NCBI RefSeq assembly: GCF_029227915.1
Contig: NC_079881.1
Coordinates: 5,022,001 to 5,086,000 of the forward strand
Length of the DNA stretch: 64,000 nt
Direction of reading: 5' to 3'
From: Hydractinia symbiolongicarpus
Lineage: Eukaryota > Cnidaria > Hydrozoa > Anthoathecata > Hydractiniidae
The notes under the pieces were generated by a model that was not told where the DNA came from, did not search any database, and was given only the letters and a program-made list of their open reading frames with translations. The translations under genes and the position numbers were made by a program. Below are positions 9,893 to 22,089 of this stretch, one piece after another. The stretch's first letter is position 1. The number at the start of each line of letters is the position of its first letter.

Positions 9893-12800
9893 ATGGTCAA
9901 CAGAATGTACACTTTGCCAGCTTTGCTCATCCTTTTTGTCACTGTGCATGGGTTTCCAGAGGAAGGTAGTATTTTATGTATAATTTGATGAGGGATTTAC
10001 TTACCTGAAAATTTCGGTTGAGTATTTGCTTGCTTTTACCACTGAAATGTGACTTCATAGTGCACGGACTTCGGTCTTGTGAGGGGTGAATATGAAATAA
10101 AATATATTTATATATTTTATAGAGAATTATGATCCAGAAAACCGCTTGTTTGGTGGTGATATGATGCTTACACCAGAGCAAAGGATTTTAGTGGAAACAG
10201 GAGGAGACATCAGCCTTGCTGGTGCAGCTAAATCTCGAGCAACCATGAAAAATGTCAGCATACTGTGGTTCCCTAACAATAAAGTAGTACCGTACAACAT
10301 TCTTCCTGAACTAGGTAAGATTTTTTCATAAAATTTTTTATCGTAATTTTAACTTCCTAAAAGAACATAAGAGCTACAACTTACTGCAACGACCTTTGCA
10401 GCTACATAGCTCAAATGAAGGTAACTAACTAAACTAGAAAATATTCCTGAATGTATTTTCAAAGGCAAACACAGGAAAGTAAAAGTACTTCTCGCAATGT
10501 AGGTAGGTCTGTTGACCTATTAATGCTACACAAAACCGAGATTTTATAACGATCACAACAGTTAATTAAAAGTTAGGTTGATGGATAGCAGCCGTGTCAC
10601 CATCTTTGATACATAAAAAATAAATAAACTTTTTATTTCCAAAAAATTAGAAAACGAAGCCAAGGCAACCTTAGGAATCATGTTGGCATTTCGTGAATGG
10701 GAAGAAAGGTCCTGTTTGACGTTTAAAAGAAGAACAACAGAAGAGGATTACATCGAATTTTTTAAGGAGAGCGGGTAGGTAGTATTCAAATGAATCGTGT
10801 ATATGTTAACGACTGGACAACAATGACAAGGGTGGCTTAAGATAATTGATTATTCTTTCCAACTGTTTTTGGTGCTCAAATACTATGAGGGTTGAAATAA
10901 AGCTATGCAGGTGATATTTTGAACAGACAGACAAAATACGATAATTATTACAGATACTCGTTAGATAAAGTCTCATTTGCATGTTATTTCGTGTTCAATT
11001 TGTTTGTCGTCAGTTTTTATTTTTATTTAGATGTTGGAGTTACGTTGGACGACAAGGTGGCGCTCAAAATATTTCTTTGGGTGATGGATGTTGGGGAAAA
11101 GGAACAGTGGTACACGAGATAGGTAATATGTACCACAAGAATGATTTAGGGATCTTTGGTTGCTTTCAACGCAATGCCTGCAGGTGCTAATATAAACATA
11201 GGTCGTCGACATTTTACATCAGAATATTTATATTTGAGTACCTAAGAGAATTCTTTAGCCTGTATCGACTTAAATAAAAACGAACGAAAAAAATTTTCAC
11301 GTAAATTTATTCAAGGGATTTGAAAGCCAGCTTGTAATTTATTTTTTAAATTTACCACAAAATCTCTCATGTCGCGAATGTTAATATTTGCTCACATTGT
11401 GTATAACTATTTCATTTTAACAGCAAAAATGGTTTAGTCCATACCATGTGGCGTGAAATGGGCAAGTAATACCGTTGTAGACACTATCCTGAAAAAACAC
11501 CTGAAAAATTAAGAAAAAGAAAAATTTCATTATAAAAAAAATAGATTTTTTTTACGGAACCTCCTATTTTCTTTTTAACTTTATATCTGAACAGATTACT
11601 TGTAACATATAATTCTTTTATGCAGGGCACGCTATGGGGTTCGGGCACGAGCAAAACCGTCCTGATAGAGATAACTATATTACCATAAGATGGGAAAATA
11701 TACCTGAAAGTAAGTCTATTGCTAATGTTAACTGCACCATACATCTCCTATATGAACGATGATGCTTAATTAAAAAAGAAAGGGCTCTAACAAATTTGAT
11801 AGTCTGAAACATTTATCCCAGAACTTCTGTGCTGTTTGAGCACATCTGATTATTAATAAAAGCATTGGCATTGTTTAACTGTTCGGTTTTGTCATAGAGA
11901 AGAAGCACAATTTCGAAAAGTACAGCGACAAGAAAGTGGACAGTTTAAATTCGCCATACGATTACAAAAGTTTTATGCAATATTCAAAAACATCCTTTGG
12001 TATCAATGACTCGATTACCTTAGACCCGAAAGATCCGAATGTTTTCCAACTTGGACAGCGCCTTGGTTTCACAGAAAGAGATCAATATCAAGCCATGGCG
12101 CTTTACCAATGCAATGGTAAGTGTGACCTAAGGTGTGACTTAGCTGATAATATGGTCTATACAATTTGTTAACTCGTTGAAAAATTATCTACTCTGCGGG
12201 AGATCTGGAGAAAAGCAGTGCGTAGCCATTTTGAACACACAAAATATAGCTATTATTAAATAGATTAGGAGGTTACCATGTTGGCGTAAAAAATGCGACA
12301 ATATAATTGCTCGATTGTTAAATCACCAAGGTTTTTTACAAACCTGTATTAACTGATTAGTCTGTCTGCAATATTTGCCAATGTGTTCAACTTTTTACTT
12401 CTCCACAAATGTAACATTGCTTTTTTTTTGTTTAAGGGATGTTCTAAAAATTAAATTTGCTTCAAGTTTTGAAATGTTTTATTCTCTGTAAATTATTGTA
12501 ATTTACAAATGTGTGTCCCTTAAGATTGTAAGCGTCTTCTTAGGAAAAACAACAAGAACAGCTGAAGCACCCAAAACCTACACACCAACAGGTAGGTCCA
12601 GTCGTAGAAATTATATACTTCCTTGTTCTATTTACCACTATTTTGAATGCAGCGAAGATATATAAATCTTGTATTTCATGTTAAACCTATTTAAACCAGG
12701 TGACGACGTGTGCGATTTTGAGAATGGAAAGTGCCATTATATGCAAGATAAAACTGACGATTTCGATTGGTCACAACGATATGGAGAATCACCATCCGGC

Positions 12801-14191
12801 TCTACTGGTCCTGAAACAGATCACACCACTGGAAGATTAGGTATTTTTAAAACTAAAATGGACTTACGAAGTTTTTTATAACAGTGATTTAAGATTTCTA
12901 AATTGAACAAATTTAGATTTTAAGAAAATTAGAGTATATTTGTTACTATTAAATATATACCAATTTCAAGACGCTTCTTGTTAGATCTACAGATCTTTTG
13001 TTAATAAATTTGTGTAATTGTTACAGGGACTTATTTGTATATCGAGGCATCACTACCAAGAAAGAAAGGTGACGTAGCAAGGTTAAAATCAAAGTTTTTT
13101 GCTGCTACTTCACAGAAAAAATGTTTAACCTTTTTTTACCACATGTTCTCCGTAAATAAAACCATGATGGGGAATTTTAATGTACACCTCAGAGATGGAA
13201 AAGGAAAGCATGTAATATTTCAAAAAGTTGGATCAAGGAATGTTAATGAATGGATTGAGGGCAAAATTAACTTTACACCAACCGGAAAACATCAGGTTTG
13301 TGGCATTTCAAGACACTGATAAACTATTTTTAACATTGTGAAAATATTGTTTTCCTTTTTTAGATTATTTTTGAAGCTATTCGCGGTTCTGGTTACCAAG
13401 GTGATATTGCATTAGATGATGTCAGCATTTCGACAGGACCATGTGTTGTAACGTCCAGTAATACAATGAACAACTCTCAGGACGGTGAGGATTAGTGTTA
13501 GAAATCGTAGTTGTGGTGTAGGTTCATCAATATAAAAAATCCGTGATATATTTTGGCTGTACACAATATAACATAAGAATGGTGCAAGCAATACCTGCAA
13601 TCAATTGCAGAGAAAAACTGAAACTATTAACTTTTTTGACCAAAGAAATCGGTTGGAAAGATATTTTTGTCAGAATATATCTAATACACATACACAAAAT
13701 GTCACACATTTTCAGCTCTTAACTCTTATTGGTTCGAAAAAATCCTAAACTTAGTATAAAATTCCCAGCCCTCACGAATAGTACTTACGTTTCTAGCTAC
13801 TTTAGCACTTGTGTATGCCAGAGTTGTTTTTAATTTCCAAAACCTTAAACAAATTATATATTTTAAGAAAGCGTTTTCAAAATGAAAGCTACTTTTGTAT
13901 GTATAAGACTTTTTAGAGGATTTGTCATTATGAAATTCAATAGGACTGTCTTAAGTAAATATTCCTATCCCCTTGACTTATACTTTTGGAACTGATTTAG
14001 AATGACCATTGGATTTACGTATTTTATGTTACCTCTCTTATACAGAAATTAATTTCCTCTTAGGTGCTTGCATTGACGTAAATGACCGGGAAGCTCAATA
14101 TTGCACTCAGTGGAAAGATGCGGGCTATTGCAGCACGAAAGCAAAGGAGATGAAAAAGTTTTGTAAAAAAACATGTTCTTTTTGTCGTTGA
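9893..14191 (+). CDS. Secreted astacin metalloprotease with MAM and ShK domains (meprin-like, HMP2/PMP1 type)
   Basis: Eleven exons with matching phases: 9893-9965, 10123-10314, 10651-10774, 11031-11122, 11626-11709, 11898-12116, 12544-12591, 12700-12840, 13027-13295, 13364-13484, 14064-14191; total 1491 nt, 496 aa. ATG 9893 opens a signal peptide ([19 protein letters not shown]); an in-frame ATG at 9881 is an alternative start. The prodomain has the FGGD aspartate-switch motif (residues 34-37) that holds the zinc inactive. The catalytic domain shows [18 protein letters not shown] (zinc ligands His158, His162, His168; Glu159 general base), split between exons 4 and 5, and the Met-turn SFMQY (Met215, Tyr217), where the family usually has SxMHY. 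Residues 278-454 form a MAM adhesion domain ([21 protein letters not shown]). The last exon alone encodes a six-cysteine ShK domain ending CSFCR. Known relatives are extracellular matrix or tissue-remodelling proteases of hydrozoans. No lesion is visible. Confidence 0.95.
14064..14191 (+). other. Single-exon ShK domain of the protease
   Basis: Exon 11 encodes residues from about 455 to 496, with six cysteines in ShK spacing ([27 protein letters not shown]). It is separated from the MAM exons by a phase-1 intron, so it is a symmetrical, shuffle-ready domain. In proteases such domains are accessory modules; nothing here suggests a free toxin. Confidence 0.85.
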
Positions 14192-15746
14192 TAGAATATA
14201 TATGAAACCTAAATTGATGAACAATTATAAAATGTCTGTTAAGTTAAAAAGTTCGTTTAGAACAAAGTAGTTTACTTAATTCATGTTTGAAAAGTGTTAC
14301 AGTGCCGTAGGAACCAGGAGGTTGGGGGGGGGGGGGGTTGAGGGGCTTAGCCTCCAATAATATAAAATAAAAAAAAATACAAACTAAGAATGTTGTTACC
14401 TTCTTTCAAACCACCATTGCACCGAATTTGTTGTTTACTTTACTATACATAACAGCAGTAAAGAGAATATTGTAACGACAGATTATAGATATCATTTTTT
14501 AAGGAAACAGTAATGAGAGGCTTGAGAAATTGGCGATGTTTAGAACTACTGATATGCAGCAAAACAGTAAGCCAAGATGCGAGTACCCGAACAAATTTCT
14601 AGCTGTTTTATTATTTGGTATAAAATATTAATTTTGGCATAAAAAATAAAAAGGAATCTTAGCATCCGGGATGGAGTGTATTGTAAATCAAATTTCATAA
14701 CTTAAATTCGATTTAAAATTATCTATAAGCTTAAAATTTTGTTGTTTGATTGTTAAGTTCAATGACATATATTTTGTTCCTATATTTTCATCAAATTAAA
14801 AATTCTGTTAGGTTCAGGGTCTAATATGGTCTTCTTAACTTTTTGCGAAATATCAGCCTAAAGGTTCCGATAAACTACGCGCTAATAAAAAAGTATTGTC
14901 TTCAATACTGCAGCGCCTATAAGTTGCCATAAGACTGCCGTACAGTAATTGCATAACAGCTGCATGGTATGCCGACTTCTCAAATTCGCAAATTCCCGTG
15001 AAATTTTACACGGGTTAACATATCTGCTTGTTATTATATAAAAAGGCAATATCGAGTACCCTGTACATAAGCGCAATTATTCAACAGAATAGAAACAAGA
15101 GTTCAAGAATGAATCAATTATAATAGAGACAGCAGACCCATGATCAGTTAAATTCAATTTTTCCGCAAAGATACTTCCCAGTTTTCCGATTAATGAAGAA
15201 TACCTCCTATTAATATCGTTTGCGGAAGAAGCGACAAAAAGCTCATGTTATGTATTATAAGTGCACATCACTCAAAAGAGGAAAAATATGGGTATTTTAA
15301 CTTCCTCTTTGGTTATGTGCCATTTTTTTAAAGCAAGTATGCGCATAATTATAATTAATTAGTTAATTAGTTTTAATTTAAAAAACAAATTTCTTAAACT
15401 TACCACTGCAGATATTTCAGAAAAGGATTTGAATATAGGAAAGAACTTTTATTACAAAAATACACACAGAAATATAAACAATTAAAGGGAAAATGAGAAT
15501 TATCTAAGTTCACCGAACAAAGAAACATTAGCGACATCATCGCGAAGTGAGAAAAACCATTAGACTTTGTTTCCTTTGATCATCATGAAATTTTCCCCTG
15601 TAACAAACACACAAGGTCCTTACACGAGTATAAATTCTCGAGCAAATAATTTCAATTCAACCACATCTGAAAACTTAAACGAAAAGTAGTCAATATCCAG
15701 GAAGTAAGTAAGCCGAGGAGAAAAATAAGAAGAGCACCTAAAGAAA
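14192..15746. other. Intergenic; poly-G run and fragment of a hairpin-headed repeat
   Basis: AT-rich without a gene. A run of about 13 G lies at 14324-14337. At 14990-15025 the sequence (minus strand) resembles the head of the repeated element with the CCCGTGGAAAAATCCACGGG hairpin that occurs elsewhere in the window. The last 200 bp should include the promoter of the following small gene. Confidence 0.45.
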
Positions 15747-16932
15747 ATGTTATTTGCTTTTGGAATTCTTTTTGCATTCTTAATAGAGGTATGCATATTA
15801 TAGTAAAAATAATGCAAACATAATGTTGTCTAGTATGATCCAGTTAACTTCTAACTAAAAAGAATTTTACATTTAGCAATCACTTTTAATGGCAATAAAC
15901 AATGACGCACCTGCAATTTCAAGCATCAGTTTGCAAAAACGAAGTATAAATGGAACTGTTCTCGGCCATGTCACTGCTTCACCAAGGATCACGAAAATGA
16001 AATGTCACCCAGATTTCGAATGTATAGGAGGGGTGAAAGTGAAAGGGAAAAATCAATTCAGGGTGAGTTTTGAAAAGGAATTCTCTCTCCAGCGTAAAGG
16101 TTTGTAAGCCATGCAAAAGTATAACGCAACATGATAATTCAATATAATTTGCATACATAAATGTTGTACGACCCATGCTAATATCACCATCCTTCGCGTC
16201 AATAACAAGTTGCAAACGTAACAATATTAATAACACTTTTTATCATAATATTCCATGAGGAAAAAGGATTACACTTTTTTTTGAGTAAAGTACGTAATGT
16301 TTAACTTACTTTCGTAAGATATTACACAAACTTTTTAGCTCTTATTATAGAAAGTTATTTAATAATGCATATTTGTAATCAAGTTTTCATTTATGTATTT
16401 ACACATTTAGACTCCTCTTCACATGACAAAAAAATCACCAACGTACTTAACCATTAAGTCTGGCGGCCTAAACGATAATGAAACAATTTTCGGAAAAGTA
16501 CCGCTACCCCGTCACACTTGTCCCTCAGGATTTTTATGTCTTGGAAAAGTAAAAGTTAGATCGTCTAGAAACAGAGATGATAGCAAGGTTTCAAAGGTGA
16601 GCTTCCTTTATTATCCTTGAAACTGCCTTGCTAGAAGGTTTGAAAACAATGCAATACATTTATACCATGCAAAACTTTTTACACAACCTGTCTAGTTGTT
16701 TTAAAGTAATGAAGGAAACAGTTGCCATTGCAGTTCGCAACCTGTAAATTCCTCAACATGCTTCTATTTCATTTTAATCTTTAAAATATTAAAATTAATA
16801 GAGAAACTAAGAACAATTCTCACAGAACTTAAAATTAATGGTTTGGGAGATATGACATTATTATAGCATTCTATTCTCTTTTAGCTTGGCAAAACGTTCT
16901 TTCAAATGAAGTACGTCCATGGAAATAACTAG
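15747..16932 (+). CDS. Small secreted protein with two C-x5-C modules (copy A), unrecognised family
   Basis: Four exons, all joined in phase 0: 15747-15788, 15877-16062, 16411-16596, 16885-16932; 153 aa. Exon 1 and the start of exon 2 give a hydrophobic signal peptide (MLFAFGILFAFLIEQSLLMA). Exons 2 and 3 are each exactly 186 bp and encode related modules: a Ser/Thr/Ile-rich stretch, a TVLGHV or TIFGKV motif, then CHPDFECIGGVKVK (Cys 57/63) or CPSGFLCLGKVKVR (Cys 113/119). Exon 4 adds LGKTFFQMKYVHGNN. A dibasic QKR at residues 34-36 could be a proprotein cleavage site. Equal length, phase and motif indicate an internal exon duplication. I know no family with this motif; a secreted peptide precursor, defence peptide or structural component are all possible. 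A paralogue follows at 22090. Confidence 0.72.
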
Positions 16933-17745
16933 CAACGAATCTTCAACTGCACGATAAATGCGATTGTTGATGAAATAGATTTGTTTTCTTTAATGGAGTT
17001 GAAGTTTTATTTTATTTTAAATTTTTTTTAAATTCCCTTTTTTGAGAAGTAGGAGAATTTATTTTATGATGTTATTTGCATTAAAATTTATTTTGTGATG
17101 TTATTTGCATTAAATTCTTAATATAATTTTCACAAATATTTTTTTACTTTATTTGCTTTGGTACTTATGTATGTATTTATAATAAGTAACAGTCTTCCTT
17201 ATCTGGAAATTTAAAATTAGTTTTCCTTGTGTTTAGAGTAAGTGATTATATTGTAAGATTAAATCTTTTGATACTTTAAGATGCTTTTCCTTCGTGTTCA
17301 AGACTGTCAGTTGTGTTACTTGCGTGTTGCAAAATGCGAGCTAGCCGTTGCATTTTATTTCTGGGATATGAGAAGTTTTTTCAAGAAAAATGTAATAAAA
17401 ATAAAACCCAAAATACCAATAAAATTCTTCTCTGATCTCACCATCAAACACTGTCATTAGAGAAAAAAAACGAAAATTAGTGAAAAGAGGGTCGTACAAA
17501 AAATGAACAAGTTTTGAAAAAATGTTATTGCAAATAGCCGCACAAAGCTCATAACTTTTATTGTGAGTGTCGAGGGTTTAAGGTGTGAGCTGCAGATAAT
17601 AGTGTATGTTGAACATTCAAAGTTGATGTTGGGGTAAGGCACGAGCTAAATGCGTAAACATCAAGCACGTTTTGGAAATTTAATCTTCAGCTTTCAAAAA
17701 CATCGTTATGGTAAGTGGAAAAATACCTTTGCAATAATTTTGTAT

Positions 17746-18001
17746 TAGTAAGTAAGTAACGGAATGTTTTAACGTCCATCCTAACAACTGGCTCTTCTTC
17801 CCCTCTGACTGTGACTGTTACATTATCGCCAGATACGTATAGCGTTACTCCAACTTGCTTGCCTACAACACAAGCCGGTTGGCGGTCAGTAAATGACACC
17901 AAATGAGCCGACAATACTGCATATAAAGTGCGCCATAGTGAGGACTCGAACCTGAAACCTTATGATTACAATTCGAATGAACTACCACTGCACCATCTCC
18001 G
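17746..18001 (-). mobile_element. tRNA-derived SINE, family B
   Basis: Read on the - strand from about 18001: box A TGGTGCAGTGG (17995-17985), box B GGTTCGAGTCC (17952-17942), then a ~190-bp body and a tail of ACTT/TACT repeats (about 17760-17746). The open frame at 17914-17687 falls within this element and is not a gene. It shares no body sequence with family A. Confidence 0.7.
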
Positions 18002-19560
18002 CTGTCATATTAAAGCTATGTAGACAAGCAAGTCTGGTTTGCCTTCCTTTCAATGTTTAAACTCTGAATTTTTAAATCTGGAATGGATATCGCCAGTATT
18101 GCATTTACACGCATTTTGCTACGTCAGGACAATCCTAGACGTAATGCTCTACAATTGGTAAGCGATGACAGATCCGCTATGTAGGCCTAGTAAAAACGTT
18201 TAAAATGCCCGCACTTTTTTAAAATCATGTCACGGACCGCAAGCGATATTAAAATCAGGAAAATGGGACCTGTTGACGCCAGCAAAAATACTACAATTAA
18301 AAATTTAGATTTCACTAATTAACCGAAGTTCTTAAGTTTGTTCTCAAGCTTTGGAAAGTTGACTAACACGTTTAACAGGCGTATTTCTGATACTTAATAA
18401 TGAGTAGGCATTTTTCGCAAAAGCAACTATTTTGAAGGCTAAGAGAATTGTTGAAATTTAAACAGGTATTATTTATTTTAGGCCCAACAGCACCGCAAGA
18501 ATTTGTTCAATAAATACACTTTATTGTTGCCAACTTTTTCTTCTTCTTTTTCTTTGTGTTATTTTTACCTAGCGTAGCTAAATGTGAAATTAGTGGACAC
18601 TGATTTGTGATTACTCTTATGATAACAAACTGACAGATAATTTCCTGATATTTTGCATGATTGAGCGTGAATGCAACAACAGTCTTGATAGTCTATCTAA
18701 TGGTTGAGTGTGGCTTGAAGATATAAAAATTTTAGCTCATGATTAACTTCTATGGAACTTTATTTTGCGAGATAAAAACAACGTTGCTACCATACTTGCT
18801 ATGAAATGAATATTGACAGTCCGTGTCCTGTTTTCTTATTTAAACTGAAGTTGCGGAGAAAGTCAGTATTTTGATGGCATTACGCCTAAAAACGTGCATC
18901 GCTGTGAAAATCTCATCCCAATTTTTGCGACATGGCTTTCAATACTAGGAACTTACTCCGTTTTCGCCATTATATTTCTTTTTAACTTTCGAAGAATCTA
19001 TTCTAAAAAATTAAAATTCTTGCTGACTGTCTTCACGATAGGCGGAAACTTTCGTTTTTATGTAAACCAAAGTTAGGGTTAGCTTTTGAAACTTTCACGA
19101 GAACTTATTCGGTATATTGGAGAATGTTAGGTGATAATTTTAGCTCGACGCGTTAACGAAAGCCTATGTTTTTATTTAAACCTAAGTTGTGAAAAAGTTA
19201 TCATGTCTTATCATTCACCACTGTGAACACTTCGCAGGGATGTGTGTTATGGTTTGCCTGGATTATGTCCTCCTCTCAGTATCACTCACAAACTTCGCGG
19301 GAACCTTAGCAATACAATTGACATTGTACATTGACAAGTAAATTCTGACGGGGTCGAAGTGCGTGTTGCTTACATAGAAACATCTTTGTCTATTGGATGA
19401 GGCAAAAATTATAATCGTAATTGTACTTATTACTGCGCGAAAAAATCTACGCTTTGCGATTCTTGGACTTCAAGAATTTGGAGGAGTTTACGCATATTTA
19501 TCTATAAACCTACTTTTTCTATCCCCTGCTAGAAGGAGTGCAAAAGAGATTAAGTTTTAA

Positions 19561-20255
19561 CCCTATTCGGTCCGGGAGGCGGATTCCTTTTTTAATAACT
19601 CTTTAATGCTATGTTGCATGGCAAAAAGACTTACTGAGTTTCAATATTTATCTATTAGACACCTGCATGCAAAATGTTTAGGTCCCATACCCTTCAGAGG
19701 CTTTGATATTGGCTATTACTCGAAACCACCCCTAAAAATCTCTATAAAACCCTTATAATAATGAAAATATAAAAATTTTTGTTAGAATTATCTTTAGAAC
19801 TTGTAATTTACAACATAACCTTGTTTCATCAAGAAGAATCATTTTGCATGTTTTGGACACGTGATTATTGCGGATTTTACCCCAAAATCGAAAAAAAACA
19901 GATTTTCGGGCAATATTTGGCATTTTTTTATGCCATCTATGTAAAAACCTGAAAATATGTTAAATAACTTTATCTTGCTTTCAGAAACTTTAAACAGAAT
20001 GTAAAAATTCGCTCTAGAACTAAAGTAATTGAAATTTAAGCAGATAGTGGTATTTTGAACAAATTTCAAGCTATTGACGACGTCACAGAAAATGTGCTGA
20101 CGCAAGTAAAAATTTATTGCCACTATTTCGTTTCTTGTGTGACGTGCTATAAATGTGCCAAGTTTGATTCAATTTGGACTAGCCTATGAAAAGTTATATA
20201 GGGGTAGCAGATCCCCCGGTCATAATATGTCCGAAGAACCCCGGACCGAATAGGG
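19561..20255. mobile_element. 695-bp MITE flanked by TTAA (piggyBac-like ends)
   Basis: The ends are an inverted repeat, CCCTATTCGGTCCGGG at 19561 and CCCGGACCGAATAGGG ending 20255 (one base gap allowed), each flanked by TTAA (19557-19560 and 20256-20259). A CCC terminus with TTAA duplication is the piggyBac pattern; other TTAA users exist, so the superfamily is a likely rather than certain call. There is no transposase inside; the open frame 20123-19839 (-) is repeat sequence. Related copies: 44992-45930, 63255-63650 and a scrap at 42315-42390. Confidence 0.85.
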
Positions 20256-22089
20256 TTAAGTGTTTGTGAAGCCCCCTTCCCTAGAGTAACAGCAATATAT
20301 CAACACATAATTTCTGTGTTCCCTTTTAATGATACAGAAAAATTATGTTCAAACCACAAATCAAATTTCTAAAAAAAAGTGGAAATCATTAGCCGTAAAT
20401 TCTTCAGTATCTCGCGAGAAAAACTGTCGTGAATGAACAATTCCAGTTTTTTGAGAGATAAACTTTCGCGCACAAAGGCTAGAATTCGCAAAATTAGCGA
20501 AGTTTTTTCTCATCAAAGTTTTTTTCTAAGTTGGTGCCTGTCACAGGTAAAGTGAGTTATATTTTCACAAAAGCGCCTTTCAAAAACCCTGTGAAACTAT
20601 TCGATACTTTTAATTTACATTTCACAACTTCTGTTTAGAGTAATGAAATAATTTTTATTACCTAAATATACTAAACATCATGCACAACAAAGAGCTATAT
20701 CCGAACAAAAGAGATCTCAGCCACTTTGTTCCCTACTTCTTGTGCCAGTAGGGATGAGACTTAAATAAAAAGGTACTGGGTAATAAGTGAGTTATACAAG
20801 CTGAAAGAAGTTTACTGCAATATTATTGTATACTGAGATGAACTAATATTCTGAAGCACAAAGTTCATAGCAGATGATTATTTTGGCAGCATAAACAACA
20901 ATAATGAATGGATCATTTTGACAAAAAACTTCTTTCGTTTATACACTGTGAAAGACGGAATATTAGACTTTAGAGTAGATAGAATATTGAAGATGAGTTA
21001 ATTGGTAGAGTAGACAGTTTTCGTGGAGACGGTAGAAGGATTGTGCGGTGTGGTGTGGTGTTAATCGTTTTACGTTTACAAATAAATGATTTCTGTTATT
21101 ATCAGTGACAAAAACATTAAAAGAGGATACCACAGCATCATAGCAATAAAGATATTATACCGTCTAAAATTGTCATAATCTTATTCTGTCCTCATAATTT
21201 TCCGATCGTCGCACTGTTTAAACATTTCATCATTTTTTTTTTGTCATGAAGACAGATTCATTATAAGACTTGTTGCTTTTTCCACTAAAACGATCATCTC
21301 CGATGAACTTCTATTTTCGATGTCTAGTTCGTGATAATATAAAAACGCTTATTTTCTATTTTTATATCTTTTGTTCAAGCACAACGTGCCCTCACATAAA
21401 CATCACTGTCGTTGCTATTTTTACCTACAGAATCAGAGAGATAAGGATTATCTAACATTCTATAAATATATATAATCTTTTATTTCAGCAAAATGTACCC
21501 CCGAATTAATATCACTTTGATCTCTTCGTTTACAGACGCTGGGAGATAAGAGTCATATTATATTCCGAAAAAATATACTGATGCAGAGAGATAAACAATA
21601 AGATGGCAACTTCGTCTTTGGTCGTATTGATTTGGTCTGACGTGAGAAGCATAATTTTATTTATCAGAATTAACTTAGAAAGTAAAGTTTCTTTACAATA
21701 CTAGTGGTACTGCTATTTTGTTTATATTACGGAAGATAAAATGGTGCAGTAGAAAATAGTTGTGTTACGTCAAAACACACAATTTAAATGAGGAAGAACG
21801 ACTGTGTATTTCCGAAGTTTACGACACAAACAAATAAAATTGTCACGTTTATAAAAGAAGGAAAAACGTAAAAGCTTTGTATCAGCTATTTGTCTCTTTC
21901 CACCAATAATCTGAAAATTTTCTCCGCGACTATAAATTTGCAGGAGAAAAGTTTAATTTAAGAACATTTGAGAAAAACGGGAAAGGGGCATAACGTTGAA
22001 AGTATTAAATCAGAAGAAGAAGAAGAAGAAGAAGAAGAAGAAAAAGAAAAGGAGGAAAAAGAAGAAAAAGAAGAAAAGAACAGTACAGA

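Larger units (their letters stand above)
16933..22089. other. 5-kb spacer between the two paralogues, mostly repeats
   Basis: Contains a 36-bp direct duplication at about 17055-17115 (TTTTATGATGTTATTTGCAT repeated), a SINE (17746-18001) and a 695-bp TTAA MITE (19561-20255). A purine-rich GAA/GAAAA tract lies at about 22013-22078, immediately upstream of the second gene. No supported gene. Confidence 0.5.

Noticed and set aside
17687-17914. 75-aa minus-strand frame (VSFTDRQPACVVGKQ...)
   Set aside because: Lies within the body of a tRNA-derived SINE; no start context or splicing.
19839-20123. 94-aa minus-strand frame similar to the frame at 42318-42512
   Set aside because: The similarity is explained by shared MITE sequence; no domain and no transposase motif.
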